Shown here: positions 17,361 through 24,205 of the stretch, piece by piece | Position numbering within the stretch: the first letter of the stretch is position 1 | Layout of the letters: every line of letters begins with the position of its first letter | Assembly (NCBI GenBank): GCA_003762615.1 | Contig: RIAZ01000001.1 | Location: 62,001 to 126,000, forward strand | Length of the DNA: 64,000 nt | Direction of reading: 5' to 3' | DNA from: Muribaculaceae bacterium Isolate-037 (Harlan) | Lineage (GTDB): Bacteria; Bacteroidota; Bacteroidia; Bacteroidales; Muribaculaceae | The notes under the pieces: model-generated | The model's database searches: none | What the model saw: the letters and a program-made list of their open reading frames with translations, nothing else | What the model was told of the DNA's origin: nothing | Made by a program: the position numbers and the translations under genes

Positions 17361-17642
17361 GAAATTACCGCGTCCGGGAGGAACGGCAAAGGCCACTTCG
17401 TTTGAGGTCGGCGGACTGCGCCCGTGAGCCTCCGCAACCTTCAGCTCGAAACCGAGCCTTCGGTTTCAAATTTTCTCGTGCCTCCAAAATTTGGGTATCC
17501 CGGTCTTGCCGCTGACCTCACCCTTGCCTTATCCTCCCTTTGGCCGCAGTTGCGAATTGCACGAAAAACGGCCAGCCCTGCCGGGAAGCTCAAAGAGCTT
17601 CACAAAGAGGGAAAAAATTAGAAACTCAAACATTTCAAGACC
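17361..17642 (+). promoter_or_regulatory. Structured leader, copy 3
   Basis: Same order of blocks as copies 1 and 2. Stem CAAATTTT/AAAATTTG (17467-17474 with 17486-17493) precedes GGGTATCCCG. Stem GAAGCTC-AAA-GAGCTTC (17585-17601) precedes AAAGAGGGAAAAAA (17604-17617), and the ATG is at 17643. An extra stem, GAAACCGA/TCGGTTTC (17448-17455 with 17460-17467), lies just upstream. 17196-17360 shows no gene. Confidence 0.65.
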
Positions 17643-18125
17643 ATGCACAGCACAATCTATCAATTAGGAACAAGCCCGATTAGCGAGTATAACTACATCA
17701 ACCCCGACCACATCACCGAGGGCGACACCGTAGGCTTCGACTATGCCAAAGAGGTGGCGCATGGGGAACGTAAAACACAGTTGGAAAAGCTGTTAGAAAT
17801 ACTCCCCAAAGGAATGCTCACACTCAATCATGACCTATCCATTACCTACAACGGAGGCATTGATGAATGGCGACTCTCCTATGCGGGGCTTATAAAGGAG
17901 AAAGCGGAGGCAATAACCCCTGACAAAGCAATGACGTGGACAGGCCCTGTCTATAATCTCCAAATGGCTGTCTTCAATCCGCTTGACACCAACTGCCTTT
18001 TCATAACCGACTACGGCACCGGCTACGGTGTGGCTGAACGCTCCATCGAGTTTATGCGCCTTATAAATCTGCTTAATCCGGGTGACAGACTGTATGCAGG
18101 CTTAATAGCCGACTATTATTTCTAA
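17643..18125 (+). CDS. Mobile-element accessory protein, function unknown
   Basis: A 160-residue soluble protein that begins after leader copy 3 and is first in a run of tightly spaced small genes to 19216. It contains ITEGDTVGFDYAKEVAHGERK and a central ITYNGGIDEWRLSYAG segment, with no catalytic signature that I can name. Downstream spacing is 12 bp. Co-expression with the DUF2958 gene is inferred from spacing. Confidence 0.55.
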   Translation: MHSTIYQLGTSPISEYNYINPDHITEGDTVGFDYAKEVAHGERKTQLEKLLEILPKGMLTLNHDLSITYNGGIDEWRLSYAGLIKEKAEAITPDKAMTWTGPVYNLQMAVFNPLDTNCLFITDYGTGYGVAERSIEFMRLINLLNPGDRLYAGLIADYYF

Positions 18126-18137
18126 CACCCCATACCC

Positions 18138-18332
18138 ATGAGAGTTAAAAGAATGACAATTGAAGAGGGCAAGCGGTGGAACATAGACCGCTACCCGAAT
18201 TTCCACCGTTCCGGCTCAATTATCGGAATGAAACGGCTCTACTACGGCGAACACGCCTTGTTGGTGCGTTGCGGAAACTACATCTACAACGTGACCGAAA
18301 ATCCCCAAATCTATCACCGCGCACATCTATAA
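18138..18332 (+). CDS. Small basic mobile-element protein
   Basis: A 64-residue basic, aromatic-rich protein (MRVKRMTIEEGKRWNIDRYP start). The frame lies between two tightly packed genes with spacing of 12 and 11 bp, which supports it as real. No family is recognised. Confidence 0.5.
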   Translation: MRVKRMTIEEGKRWNIDRYPNFHRSGSIIGMKRLYYGEHALLVRCGNYIYNVTENPQIYHRAHL

Positions 18333-18343
18333 ATCACAACAAT

Positions 18344-18679
18344 ATGAATACCGACATCGACTTTATGAACATCGCCGAGGGCGACAAGACTTTTGTCCGT
18401 GAATTTGAAAACTTTGTCAACGGCAAAGTGAGCAGCCCCGAAAAGACAGGCAGGGCAATGACCACCATGCACCGCTACCTGCAACAGCAGGCATTCAAGG
18501 TGTTCATGGGCTACATGAAAGCTCTCGCCTACAATTACCGACAAGGACACTATGACGACCGCAACGAGTGGGCTTCGCGCCTCGCTGCCGAGGCTTACAG
18601 CCACCTCATAGACAAGGAACTCATCTACGACCCCGAATTTGCTGAACTCAAAAACGCCGCCGACTATGTACGATACTGA
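18344..18679 (+). CDS. Small helical mobile-element protein
   Basis: ATG 18344 is chosen because it lies 11 bp after the preceding stop. The longer frame upstream overlaps that gene. The 111-residue all-helical product contains FENFVNGKVSSPEKTGRAM and two long helices; nothing suggests a catalytic site. The next gene overlaps its 3' end by 14 bp. Confidence 0.55.
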   Translation: MNTDIDFMNIAEGDKTFVREFENFVNGKVSSPEKTGRAMTTMHRYLQQQAFKVFMGYMKALAYNYRQGHYDDRNEWASRLAAEAYSHLIDKELIYDPEFAELKNAADYVRY

Positions 18680-18839
18680 TACCGACTTTCCAGAATACGG
18701 ACGGCAATGCGACCTCAAAGAGCCGTGGCGCGGCTACCGCAGAGGAACGGTTGTAGGTCGCAACGGCTACCGCCTTATAATAGAGGTGAGCAGCGGAGCG
18801 ACCATAGAATTATACGAGGATGAAATAGAATTTGACTGA
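18666..18839 (+). CDS. Very small beta-rich mobile-element protein
   Basis: The 57-residue frame from ATG 18666 (MYDTDTDFPEYGRQCDLKEP) overlaps the previous gene by 14 bp and ends 2 bp before the DUF2958 ATG. It contains GYRRGTVVGRNGYRLIIEV, an SH3-like small barrel pattern. Function unknown. Confidence 0.5.
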   Translation: MYDTDTDFPEYGRQCDLKEPWRGYRRGTVVGRNGYRLIIEVSSGATIELYEDEIEFD

Positions 18840-18841
18840 TT

Positions 18842-19216
18842 ATGAACAGACTGATGACACCAAGACTGGAGGAAGCCTTCAAGGGCTTCCCCCTCTACTC
18901 CCAGGACGGAAAGGGCAAGGACGCCGTATGCGTAGCGATATTCGCCATAGGAAACGCCCGGTGGTTTGTGCTTGAAGGGAGCAAGGAGGGCGACGACACG
19001 ATAATGTTCTGCATTGTCGTTGGACTCGCCGAGGACGAATACGGCTATGTTTCGCTCAACGAGCTTGCCGGGATTGAGATAGACTGCCGCAAGCAGGGCT
19101 ACGGAATACTCCAAATAACGGAGGTGCCGTATTTCAATCCCCGACCTATAGGGGAGATAGCCGACAAGCGGTTGCAGTCTTTCCTCTCCCGGCTGCATGA
19201 CCCGTCCGATGAATGA
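18842..19216 (+). CDS. DUF2958 protein
   Basis: The 124-residue protein matches DUF2958: start MNRLMTPRLEEAFKGFPLYSQ, core WFVLEGSKEGDDTIMFCIVVG and GYVSLNELAGIEI. The family is widespread on plasmids and conjugative elements and has no established activity. It starts 2 bp after the previous stop and is followed by a perfect hairpin, so it probably ends the tight gene run begun at 17643. Confidence 0.75.
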   Translation: MNRLMTPRLEEAFKGFPLYSQDGKGKDAVCVAIFAIGNARWFVLEGSKEGDDTIMFCIVVGLAEDEYGYVSLNELAGIEIDCRKQGYGILQITEVPYFNPRPIGEIADKRLQSFLSRLHDPSDE

Positions 19217-19228
19217 CCGATAACACGT

Positions 19229-19254
19229 CAGCCGTGGCATAACAGCCACGGCTG
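19229..19254 (+). promoter_or_regulatory. Perfect intercistronic hairpin
   Basis: CAGCCGTGGC (19229-19238) pairs with GCCACGGCTG (19245-19254), loop ATAACA, with no T run. It ends 18 nt before the ATG at 19273. Confidence 0.55.
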
Positions 19255-19272
19255 GCACAATCCGATAACGAC

Positions 19273-19653
19273 ATGGATATTCAAGACACGATAGACCGCA
19301 TAACCGAGTGTGCCGAAGCCAAAGGCTGGAGCGTCCATACATCAAAGAATCCCAAGGCCGAGATATGGCAGTTCGAGTTATCCCAATCCACCAAGGCAGG
19401 GCAGGATTTCAACTTCTCCGCCGAAATGAAAGACGGCGACCCCGACAGCCTCATAAAGTCAGTGAGGGAGTATTACGAGGGCTTCGACCCCGACGAGGAA
19501 GCCTACCTCTGGATAGGCGAGGACGGACACGGCAGGAACGGCGCACCGTACCATATCCGCGACATAGTGGCTGATATGGAGGACGCGGAGAGCATGGTGC
19601 TTGACCTGCTCGCCGCCCTTGAAGAAACCGATTTCGACCCGACGGAGGAATAG
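19273..19653 (+). CDS. Acidic mobile-element protein
   Basis: A 126-residue very acidic protein (MDIQDTIDRITECAEAKGWSVH start). A KGWSV-type N-terminus is shared with the next gene (KCGWSVTVSV), and both end with an acidic helix before the stop. They look like distant paralogues. Conserved in Bacteroidales mobile elements as far as I recall, with no known role. The acidic surface may mimic DNA (speculative). Confidence 0.55.
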   Translation: MDIQDTIDRITECAEAKGWSVHTSKNPKAEIWQFELSQSTKAGQDFNFSAEMKDGDPDSLIKSVREYYEGFDPDEEAYLWIGEDGHGRNGAPYHIRDIVADMEDAESMVLDLLAALEETDFDPTEE

Positions 19654-19675
19654 ACCCGTTCAGAAATATAACCCG

Positions 19676-19706
19676 GTCTGCCACAATCTTTTCGGTTGTG
19701 GCAGAC
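19676..19706 (+). promoter_or_regulatory. Perfect intercistronic hairpin next to a start codon
   Basis: GTCTGCCACAA (19676-19686) pairs with TTGTGGCAGAC (19696-19706), 11 bp. It ends 6 nt before the ATG at 19713, close enough to affect ribosome access. Confidence 0.55.
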
Positions 19707-19712
19707 ATAACC

Positions 19713-20102
19713 ATGTTTTTAGATATGTTGTTACAGACCATTATAGATATTGCCGCCAAATGCGGCTGGAGCGTTACCGTCAGCGTGATAGACATCGACT
19801 GTACCGCTTTCGATTTCCGGCGCAGGACTTGGAGCGGCGTGCCGTTCTGCTTTTGCGCCGACATGATAGGCGGCAACCCGGCAACACTCCTTGATGAGAT
19901 ACTCTCGTTCATAGACGCTTTCCAACCCTCTACCTTTGCCCGGCAGTGGTGCGAGCTGTCGGGTGCCGGGGATAACCTTGAAGCGAGAGCTTTGGCGGAA
20001 ATGGACGATATGCGAACCGAGGCATGGCTTCTCGCCGTTGAGCTGTCAGAGACCATAGCCTCCCCGGAACGCCGCACCCCGCCGTGGCATATCTGGAACT
20101 GA
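19713..20102 (+). CDS. Mobile-element protein, paralogue-like to the preceding gene
   Basis: From ATG 19713 (a GTG at 19698 lies inside the hairpin) the product is 129 residues: MFLDMLLQTIIDIAAKCGWSV, then a cysteine-containing core (RRRTWSGVPFCFCADMIGG). It shares the KGWSV/KCGWSV start and overall size with the gene at 19273. Unknown function. It converges with the minus-strand replication block 7 bp away, with no clear terminator between them. Confidence 0.55.
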   Translation: MFLDMLLQTIIDIAAKCGWSVTVSVIDIDCTAFDFRRRTWSGVPFCFCADMIGGNPATLLDEILSFIDAFQPSTFARQWCELSGAGDNLEARALAEMDDMRTEAWLLAVELSETIASPERRTPPWHIWN

Positions 20103-20109
20103 ACCGGAA

Positions 20110-20340
20110 TTATAGCCCCTTGCGCCGCCGCAGGGCTATAATCTCTATCAGGTCATTACCTGTCAGGCGTGTGATTCCGTTGATGAACGTTGGCTTGGGA
20201 AACCCCTCATCATGATCGAAACAATAGTAGAAATACGACCGACTGATTCCGATTATCCGGGCCACCTCTGAAATGGTATATAGCCTGTTACGGTCAATCA
20301 TAGAAATATTGACTTTTTTTTCGTATCTTCGTTTAGCCAT
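20110..20340 (-). CDS. AlpA-like HTH regulator
   Basis: A 76-residue protein with the AlpA/MerR-like wHTH: LYTISEVARIIGISRSYFYYCF, then GFPKPTFINGITRLTGNDLIEI. AlpA-type proteins act as transcriptional activators of excision or as recombination directionality factors. The start chosen (MAKRRYEKK) overlaps the end of the DnaC-like gene by 8 bases. An internal Met at 20300 is also possible. Confidence 0.75.
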   Translation of the reverse strand: MAKRRYEKKVNISMIDRNRLYTISEVARIIGISRSYFYYCFDHDEGFPKPTFINGITRLTGNDLIEIIALRRRKGL

Positions 20341-21040
20341 CGCCCCCCGGAGTGTAGGTTTTTCGGAAAGTATTGCCGCGAATCTCCACGAAATTGAACA
20401 TTTCCTTGCAGCGGTCATAGATTCTGGGTGAATAGACTTGCGAAAGCTGTTGCAGGGAAAGATTGGTAGTGGCGTGTGTGAACTGATTGTCGCGCAGGTC
20501 ATAACGCCGCTGGAGGACATATTGCATCACATTCTCAAAGTTGCCCCACCGTCCGGTGGGTATTGTTTCGCTACCAAGTTCATCGAAAGCCTGGCGGGAA
20601 CTTGTGATGTAGGTCTGGAGGGCATAATAGCCGCCGTCGCGCGATTCATCGGAAAACTCAGCGCAGATGTCGATTACGTTTGTCATGCGAAACCAGTAGC
20701 GCATACCGTCACGGGGAGGGTGTACCTCGTTGCAGAATTGCCGGACTACCCTTAGGAGCGTTGACTTTCCGGTGCCTATGTCGCCCCACAGCAATAGCCC
20801 CCGATCCGGATCGAGGTTGCCATGATAGTCTTTCAACGCCCAATGCACGATGTCGTTGAGAATCTTGCGCTGGTCGTCGCGGACAACATAGCCGGGGCAT
20901 ACCTTTTTTGCGCATCCAAGGAAGAACTGCTTGTAGGCGTCAATCTTCGTTAAGTCCGCAATCGGGTGTAACCGGCCCTCTGCGGCGTCCCGCATTTGGC
21001 TGATAGCCTCCTGCGGATTTATTCTTTTGGGGTACTTCAT
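20333..21040 (-). CDS. DnaC-like AAA+ ATPase (helicase loader)
   Basis: The 235-residue protein has Walker A GDIGTGKST (86-94) and a Walker B-like QAFDELGSE (about 150-158), with DnaC/IstB-type spacing. It probably loads the replicative helicase at the element's own origin. The first 100 nt overlap, out of frame, the end of the gene at 20940, unless translation begins at the internal Met at 20995. The pairing with an initiator-like protein supports autonomous replication of the excised element. Confidence 0.8.
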   Translation of the reverse strand: MKYPKRINPQEAISQMRDAAEGRLHPIADLTKIDAYKQFFLGCAKKVCPGYVVRDDQRKILNDIVHWALKDYHGNLDPDRGLLLWGDIGTGKSTLLRVVRQFCNEVHPPRDGMRYWFRMTNVIDICAEFSDESRDGGYYALQTYITSSRQAFDELGSETIPTGRWGNFENVMQYVLQRRYDLRDNQFTHATTNLSLQQLSQVYSPRIYDRCKEMFNFVEIRGNTFRKTYTPGGDG

Positions 21041-21806
21041 CTTTTGATTTTTTTATTCTCATCCGGGCCCAGTTGAGAAAGTGTTTCTTGAAAGCCGAGA
21101 ACGTGGGATGCCAGTCCTCGGTAGTGATTGTTGCATTACTGAAATCATCGGCTACCGCCAGCAGATCTGACGGCTCGCAGTGCAGGCTCATGGCCATACC
21201 TTCAATCGTTGACTCCGATTTTCTCAGTTTTTCTAAAAAATCTTTTTCGCGCTCGCGCTTACCATCAATTAAAAGATTTTTTATTTCTTTTCTTTTATGT
21301 AAATATGGCCGCGTCCGGCTCTGCGTTTCGTCTGCCGTATCACTCCGCGTTGCACAGTGCTTTTCGATTTGCGTTTTATCAGATATACAGCCCAGCGGAG
21401 TATCATGCTCCGGATTTTGCATTTCATACTCAATATCCACCGAACCTTCCGGCAATGGTGCTTTTCCGTTGTTCTGCATATTGAAGCAATACTTTTCAAA
21501 GCCGCAGACGGATATAACGGTAACAAGCCCGTTTTTCCTACGGGTAATCAGACCGTCCTCCTCCAATGCCTCCAGAAAAGATATGACAGCTCTCTCATCT
21601 GCGTGCCATCGCGTACCAAGATAGGCAATAGTCACAGGCCATTCTCCGTAAGTCACCCGTATGCGGATGTTTGTATCACCCACATACCTCATGCCGGGAG
21701 TCTTGGCGGCTCGAAACCTTATTTCAAGCCACCACTGGTAACGTTGCGCGTTATCCCATAGCCAGTGTGTCATATCGTCTTCATAGACAGGCATCCATCT
21801 TGGCAT
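20940..21806 (-). CDS. Replication-initiator-like wHTH protein
   Basis: The 288-residue protein has an N-terminal winged-helix part (about 1-115: MTHWLWDNAQRYQWWLEIRF, then ISFLEALEEDGLITRRKNG) like phage replisome organisers and DnaD-type primosome proteins. A charged linker follows, then a C-terminal helical region with DDFSNATITTEDWHPTFSAF and an Arg-rich tail. It probably marks the element's origin for the DnaC-like protein encoded next. The upstream HTH gene overlaps by 37 bp. Confidence 0.65.
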   Translation of the reverse strand: MPRWMPVYEDDMTHWLWDNAQRYQWWLEIRFRAAKTPGMRYVGDTNIRIRVTYGEWPVTIAYLGTRWHADERAVISFLEALEEDGLITRRKNGLVTVISVCGFEKYCFNMQNNGKAPLPEGSVDIEYEMQNPEHDTPLGCISDKTQIEKHCATRSDTADETQSRTRPYLHKRKEIKNLLIDGKREREKDFLEKLRKSESTIEGMAMSLHCEPSDLLAVADDFSNATITTEDWHPTFSAFKKHFLNWARMRIKKSKDEVPQKNKSAGGYQPNAGRRRGPVTPDCGLNED

Positions 21807-22009
21807 AGCTTGTAGGTGTTTGAGAAGAACCGCAGCAGTTCGCTTCCACGGAAAAGCGGGTAAGGACTGGCCGGAACAATCTCATAGCGCAATCCTTCAG
21901 GATCACTGGCATAGCTGAACAATTCGATGTCGGAGAGGGCGAACATGGCTGCAACCTCCTGACGGGTGTAGAGTCGCGACGGCTCAACGGCTGGTAGAGA
22001 ATTTCTCAT
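21770..22009 (-). CDS. Small HTH protein
   Basis: From the ATG at 22009 (MRNSLPAVEPSRLYTRQEVA) the product is 79 residues with an HTH-like RLYTRQEVAAMFALSDIEL segment followed by a FRGSELLRFF helix, typical of excisionase or AlpA relatives. This ATG overlaps the TGA of the upstream frame (ATGA), which favours it over the upstream Mets at 22015 and 22033. A regulator of replication or excision is likely. Confidence 0.6.
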   Translation of the reverse strand: MRNSLPAVEPSRLYTRQEVAAMFALSDIELFSYASDPEGLRYEIVPASPYPLFRGSELLRFFSNTYKLCQDGCLSMKTI

Positions 22010-22389
22010 AAGCATAAGTGTTGTGCCTTCCATAATGAAATGGCAAGCGGGTTAATACCTGCCTCACATCCATCGGTCGCAGTTTCCTTTTGCAGTGAAG
22101 CCATTTGATCGCACTTTGAATACTTATCCTTTTTAGATAAACCCGCCGGTTCCACCCAGACCAGTCGAATGATTATTCCGGCGGCTGCACTCCCTATAAC
22201 TGGGAATGGATTGAACAAATAAACTATCAGACATACCGCGCATTCTCTATTAAAGAGCAGTGACACTCCAGAACCCAGATAATTCCGGACATGGATACCA
22301 CAAGAGTCTGCATCTTCCAAATACGACAGGACATATGCCTGTTTTTTAGAAGATTCGGCACCAAGTGTATATAAACAATCCGCTATCAT
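22006..22389 (-). CDS. Possible small membrane protein (uncertain gene)
   Basis: A 127-residue frame with one hydrophobic stretch (LFNPFPVIGSAAAGIIIRLVW, about 58-78) and no known family. Its reality rests on the ATGA overlap with the downstream HTH gene and on the absence of any alternative gene between 22034 and 22487. Base composition is more AT-rich than its neighbours. It may equally be a chance frame. Confidence 0.35.
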   Translation of the reverse strand: MIADCLYTLGAESSKKQAYVLSYLEDADSCGIHVRNYLGSGVSLLFNRECAVCLIVYLFNPFPVIGSAAAGIIIRLVWVEPAGLSKKDKYSKCDQMASLQKETATDGCEAGINPLAISLWKAQHLCL

Positions 22390-22487
22390 CGTGAGTCAGG
22401 TTATAAGGGAACCAAGACTTTCCTGGATGGAGCCTTAATTAAATTTTAATAAGTCGCGCTCGGCTAAAGTTTTTACAACCCGGAATC

Positions 22488-22805
22488 TCACGAGTTACCG
22501 AATTTCTGATTCAACACGTCTTTTATATCCGACATCTTGTAAAGCGGTGTCTTGCCTATCTTTACGGGCACAAGGTAACCGTCCTTCTCCCAGCGGAGAA
22601 GGGTACTGTATGAACGGTTGAAAATTTTGCAGGCCTCCTCGCGCGTAACCGTCGCAAGCTCGTCGTCATAAGCCCTCTGCTCGTCCTCGGCTTCACGTGT
22701 AATGCGTAGAAATTCCTGAAACGCCGCCTTCATGTCGGTGGCGTCAACTACCAGATATACGCCCTTTGGGCCGTCCAGTATGGAACTGATTATTTCTGCT
22801 GCCAT
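22488..22805 (-). CDS. Excisionase-like HTH protein
   Basis: A 105-residue protein. The C-terminal half is a MerR-type wHTH (TREEACKIFNRSYSTLLRWE, then VPVKIGKTPLYKMSDIKDVL), the layout of Bacteroidetes Xis proteins (HTH_17). The N-terminal 45 residues are helical. Recombination directionality factors of this kind steer the integrase to excision. The gene has its own promoter with an embedded palindrome (22830-22855). Confidence 0.75.
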   Translation of the reverse strand: MAAEIISSILDGPKGVYLVVDATDMKAAFQEFLRITREAEDEQRAYDDELATVTREEACKIFNRSYSTLLRWEKDGYLVPVKIGKTPLYKMSDIKDVLNQKFGNS

Positions 22806-22829
22806 AATCTATTGTTTTGAATTACGGCA

Positions 22830-22855
22830 CAAAAATAGAGCCCTGTACGTACAGG
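22830..22855 (-). promoter_or_regulatory. Promoter with palindromic operator for the excisionase-like gene
   Basis: The minus strand reads TATTTTTG at 22837-22830 (-7, TAnnTTTG). The perfect 14-bp palindrome CCTGTACGTACAGG (22842-22855) lies just upstream, where the -7/-33 spacer would be. The palindrome followed by T's on the minus strand could also terminate the gene at 22944. Confidence 0.5.
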
Positions 22856-22943
22856 ACTCCTTTAACTTTTTCCGCTAACGCTTTTATTTAAGCAATTAAA
22901 GTTTAAGCGACAACGCGGAATGATATATGTTGGTTATGAACGG

Positions 22944-23687
22944 CTATTGTTTCAGCAACTTGGCTTCCATATCCTTTCCCCAGTCGTCAATGTTGAAGTA
23001 ATCGCTCGGCGTGTCGATCACATTTGCAACGGCAGGATACGAGCAGGTCATTCCAAGCTCTCGCTCCAATGATTTGCCTTGCGGCTTTTTCAGCAGAAGT
23101 CGGTGTTTTATCGCGATGTTGAGTATCATTCCGATTCTTACCCCCTCACCGCACACCGGGGCAACCAGCTCTTTCAGTCGCCTGTATATCTCATCGGATG
23201 TGAGGTGGGGATAATCCGGATTCTCCGTAATGTCATAGCGGATGCTTCGGTAGTGTTCTCCGGCCAATTCAAAAAGCTTGTTATACCCTTTCGGGTCTTT
23301 ATTGTCTGACATAGGGTTGACAACAATCCCTGCCGATTTGGATACATTAGGAAACAGGCTCTCAATAGGCGGCATCCATAGGAACACAATACGGTCATAT
23401 ATCCGTTTTGCAACAGCCATCTTCGCGCTTTCATGCCCATGGTCAGCCACATACCATTCCAGATATGATAAAAGCGATCTGTAAAGCTGCGTAACATAAT
23501 AATCTCCACCTTTATCCCGGACTTCGTTCCGTATGGCCTTTTCAAACGCGAGCTGATTATCTATAAGATAGTCAGACAGTCTTTGCAACCTGTCAGCTGA
23601 AACGGAAGCCGTATCATTATGTATCAGCCCAAGTTCAGCAATAATGCAGCCAAGATTGTGCTGTATTTCCACTACATCAATATCCAT
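22944..23687 (-). CDS. Third gene of the XRE-ImmA/PIN operon, function unknown
   Basis: A 247-residue, largely helical soluble protein (MDIDVVEIQHNLGCIIAELG start; WYVADHGHESAKMAVAKRIY in the middle; LKELVAPVCGEGVRIGMILN near the C-terminus). I do not recognise a family. It starts 4 bp after the PIN gene, so it is co-transcribed with a toxin-antitoxin-like pair and may be a third component or a passenger. Confidence 0.55.
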   Translation of the reverse strand: MDIDVVEIQHNLGCIIAELGLIHNDTASVSADRLQRLSDYLIDNQLAFEKAIRNEVRDKGGDYYVTQLYRSLLSYLEWYVADHGHESAKMAVAKRIYDRIVFLWMPPIESLFPNVSKSAGIVVNPMSDNKDPKGYNKLFELAGEHYRSIRYDITENPDYPHLTSDEIYRRLKELVAPVCGEGVRIGMILNIAIKHRLLLKKPQGKSLERELGMTCSYPAVANVIDTPSDYFNIDDWGKDMEAKLLKQ

Positions 23688-23691
23688 ACAT

Positions 23692-24201
23692 TCATTCAGC
23701 TTTGTCCCATAGGTCTATACGACGCTGTATCTCCGATTTCGGGAGGCGGACATTAATAGAGTATAATTCTTTAAGTTTAGCTGCGGCAACTTCCGACGTG
23801 ACAACGGAATATGCCACCAGCTCATCAAACACGAACAATATGCCCCTGACAGTCAGCTTTTCAGCCTCGGCATATTTCCGGAGCTGCCTGTCACCGGTCA
23901 GAAGGGTGATACCGTGTTTTCTCGCGTAATAGCATACCGAGCAGTCCGGGATTGAAAGATTACCGGACACCGCCGAATGCTCATCGACAATCTCCATCAG
24001 TTCCTCAGGCGTGAAACTCTCCACTTTTATCTTGCCTGCCGCCGCCAGACGCTCCATTTCCCCGCGTTGCCGTGGTTCGGAAATCTCGGCCATTACGAAG
24101 TCCACCGTGCGGATCTCATAGGGCAGTTCACATAAACAATCCAGCAGCCCGATTGAATGCAGGTCGATGAATATGTTTGTGTCATTGACTATTATCTCCA
24201 T
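23692..24201 (-). CDS. PIN-domain protein (putative toxin nuclease)
   Basis: The 169-residue protein carries the acidic residues of the PIN metal site: D7 in VNDTNIFIDL, E39 in MAEIS, the Asp of SIPDCSVCYYA (about D96) and the Asp of LLTGDRQLRKYA (about D115). PIN toxins are Mg2+-dependent ribonucleases. It lies 4 bp downstream of the XRE-ImmA/IrrE gene, a known toxin-antitoxin pairing (Xre-COG2856 with PIN). At about 170 residues it is slightly longer than VapC (about 130). Confidence 0.8.
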   Translation of the reverse strand: MEIIVNDTNIFIDLHSIGLLDCLCELPYEIRTVDFVMAEISEPRQRGEMERLAAAGKIKVESFTPEELMEIVDEHSAVSGNLSIPDCSVCYYARKHGITLLTGDRQLRKYAEAEKLTVRGILFVFDELVAYSVVTSEVAAAKLKELYSINVRLPKSEIQRRIDLWDKAE

Positions 24202-24205
24202 CCCG

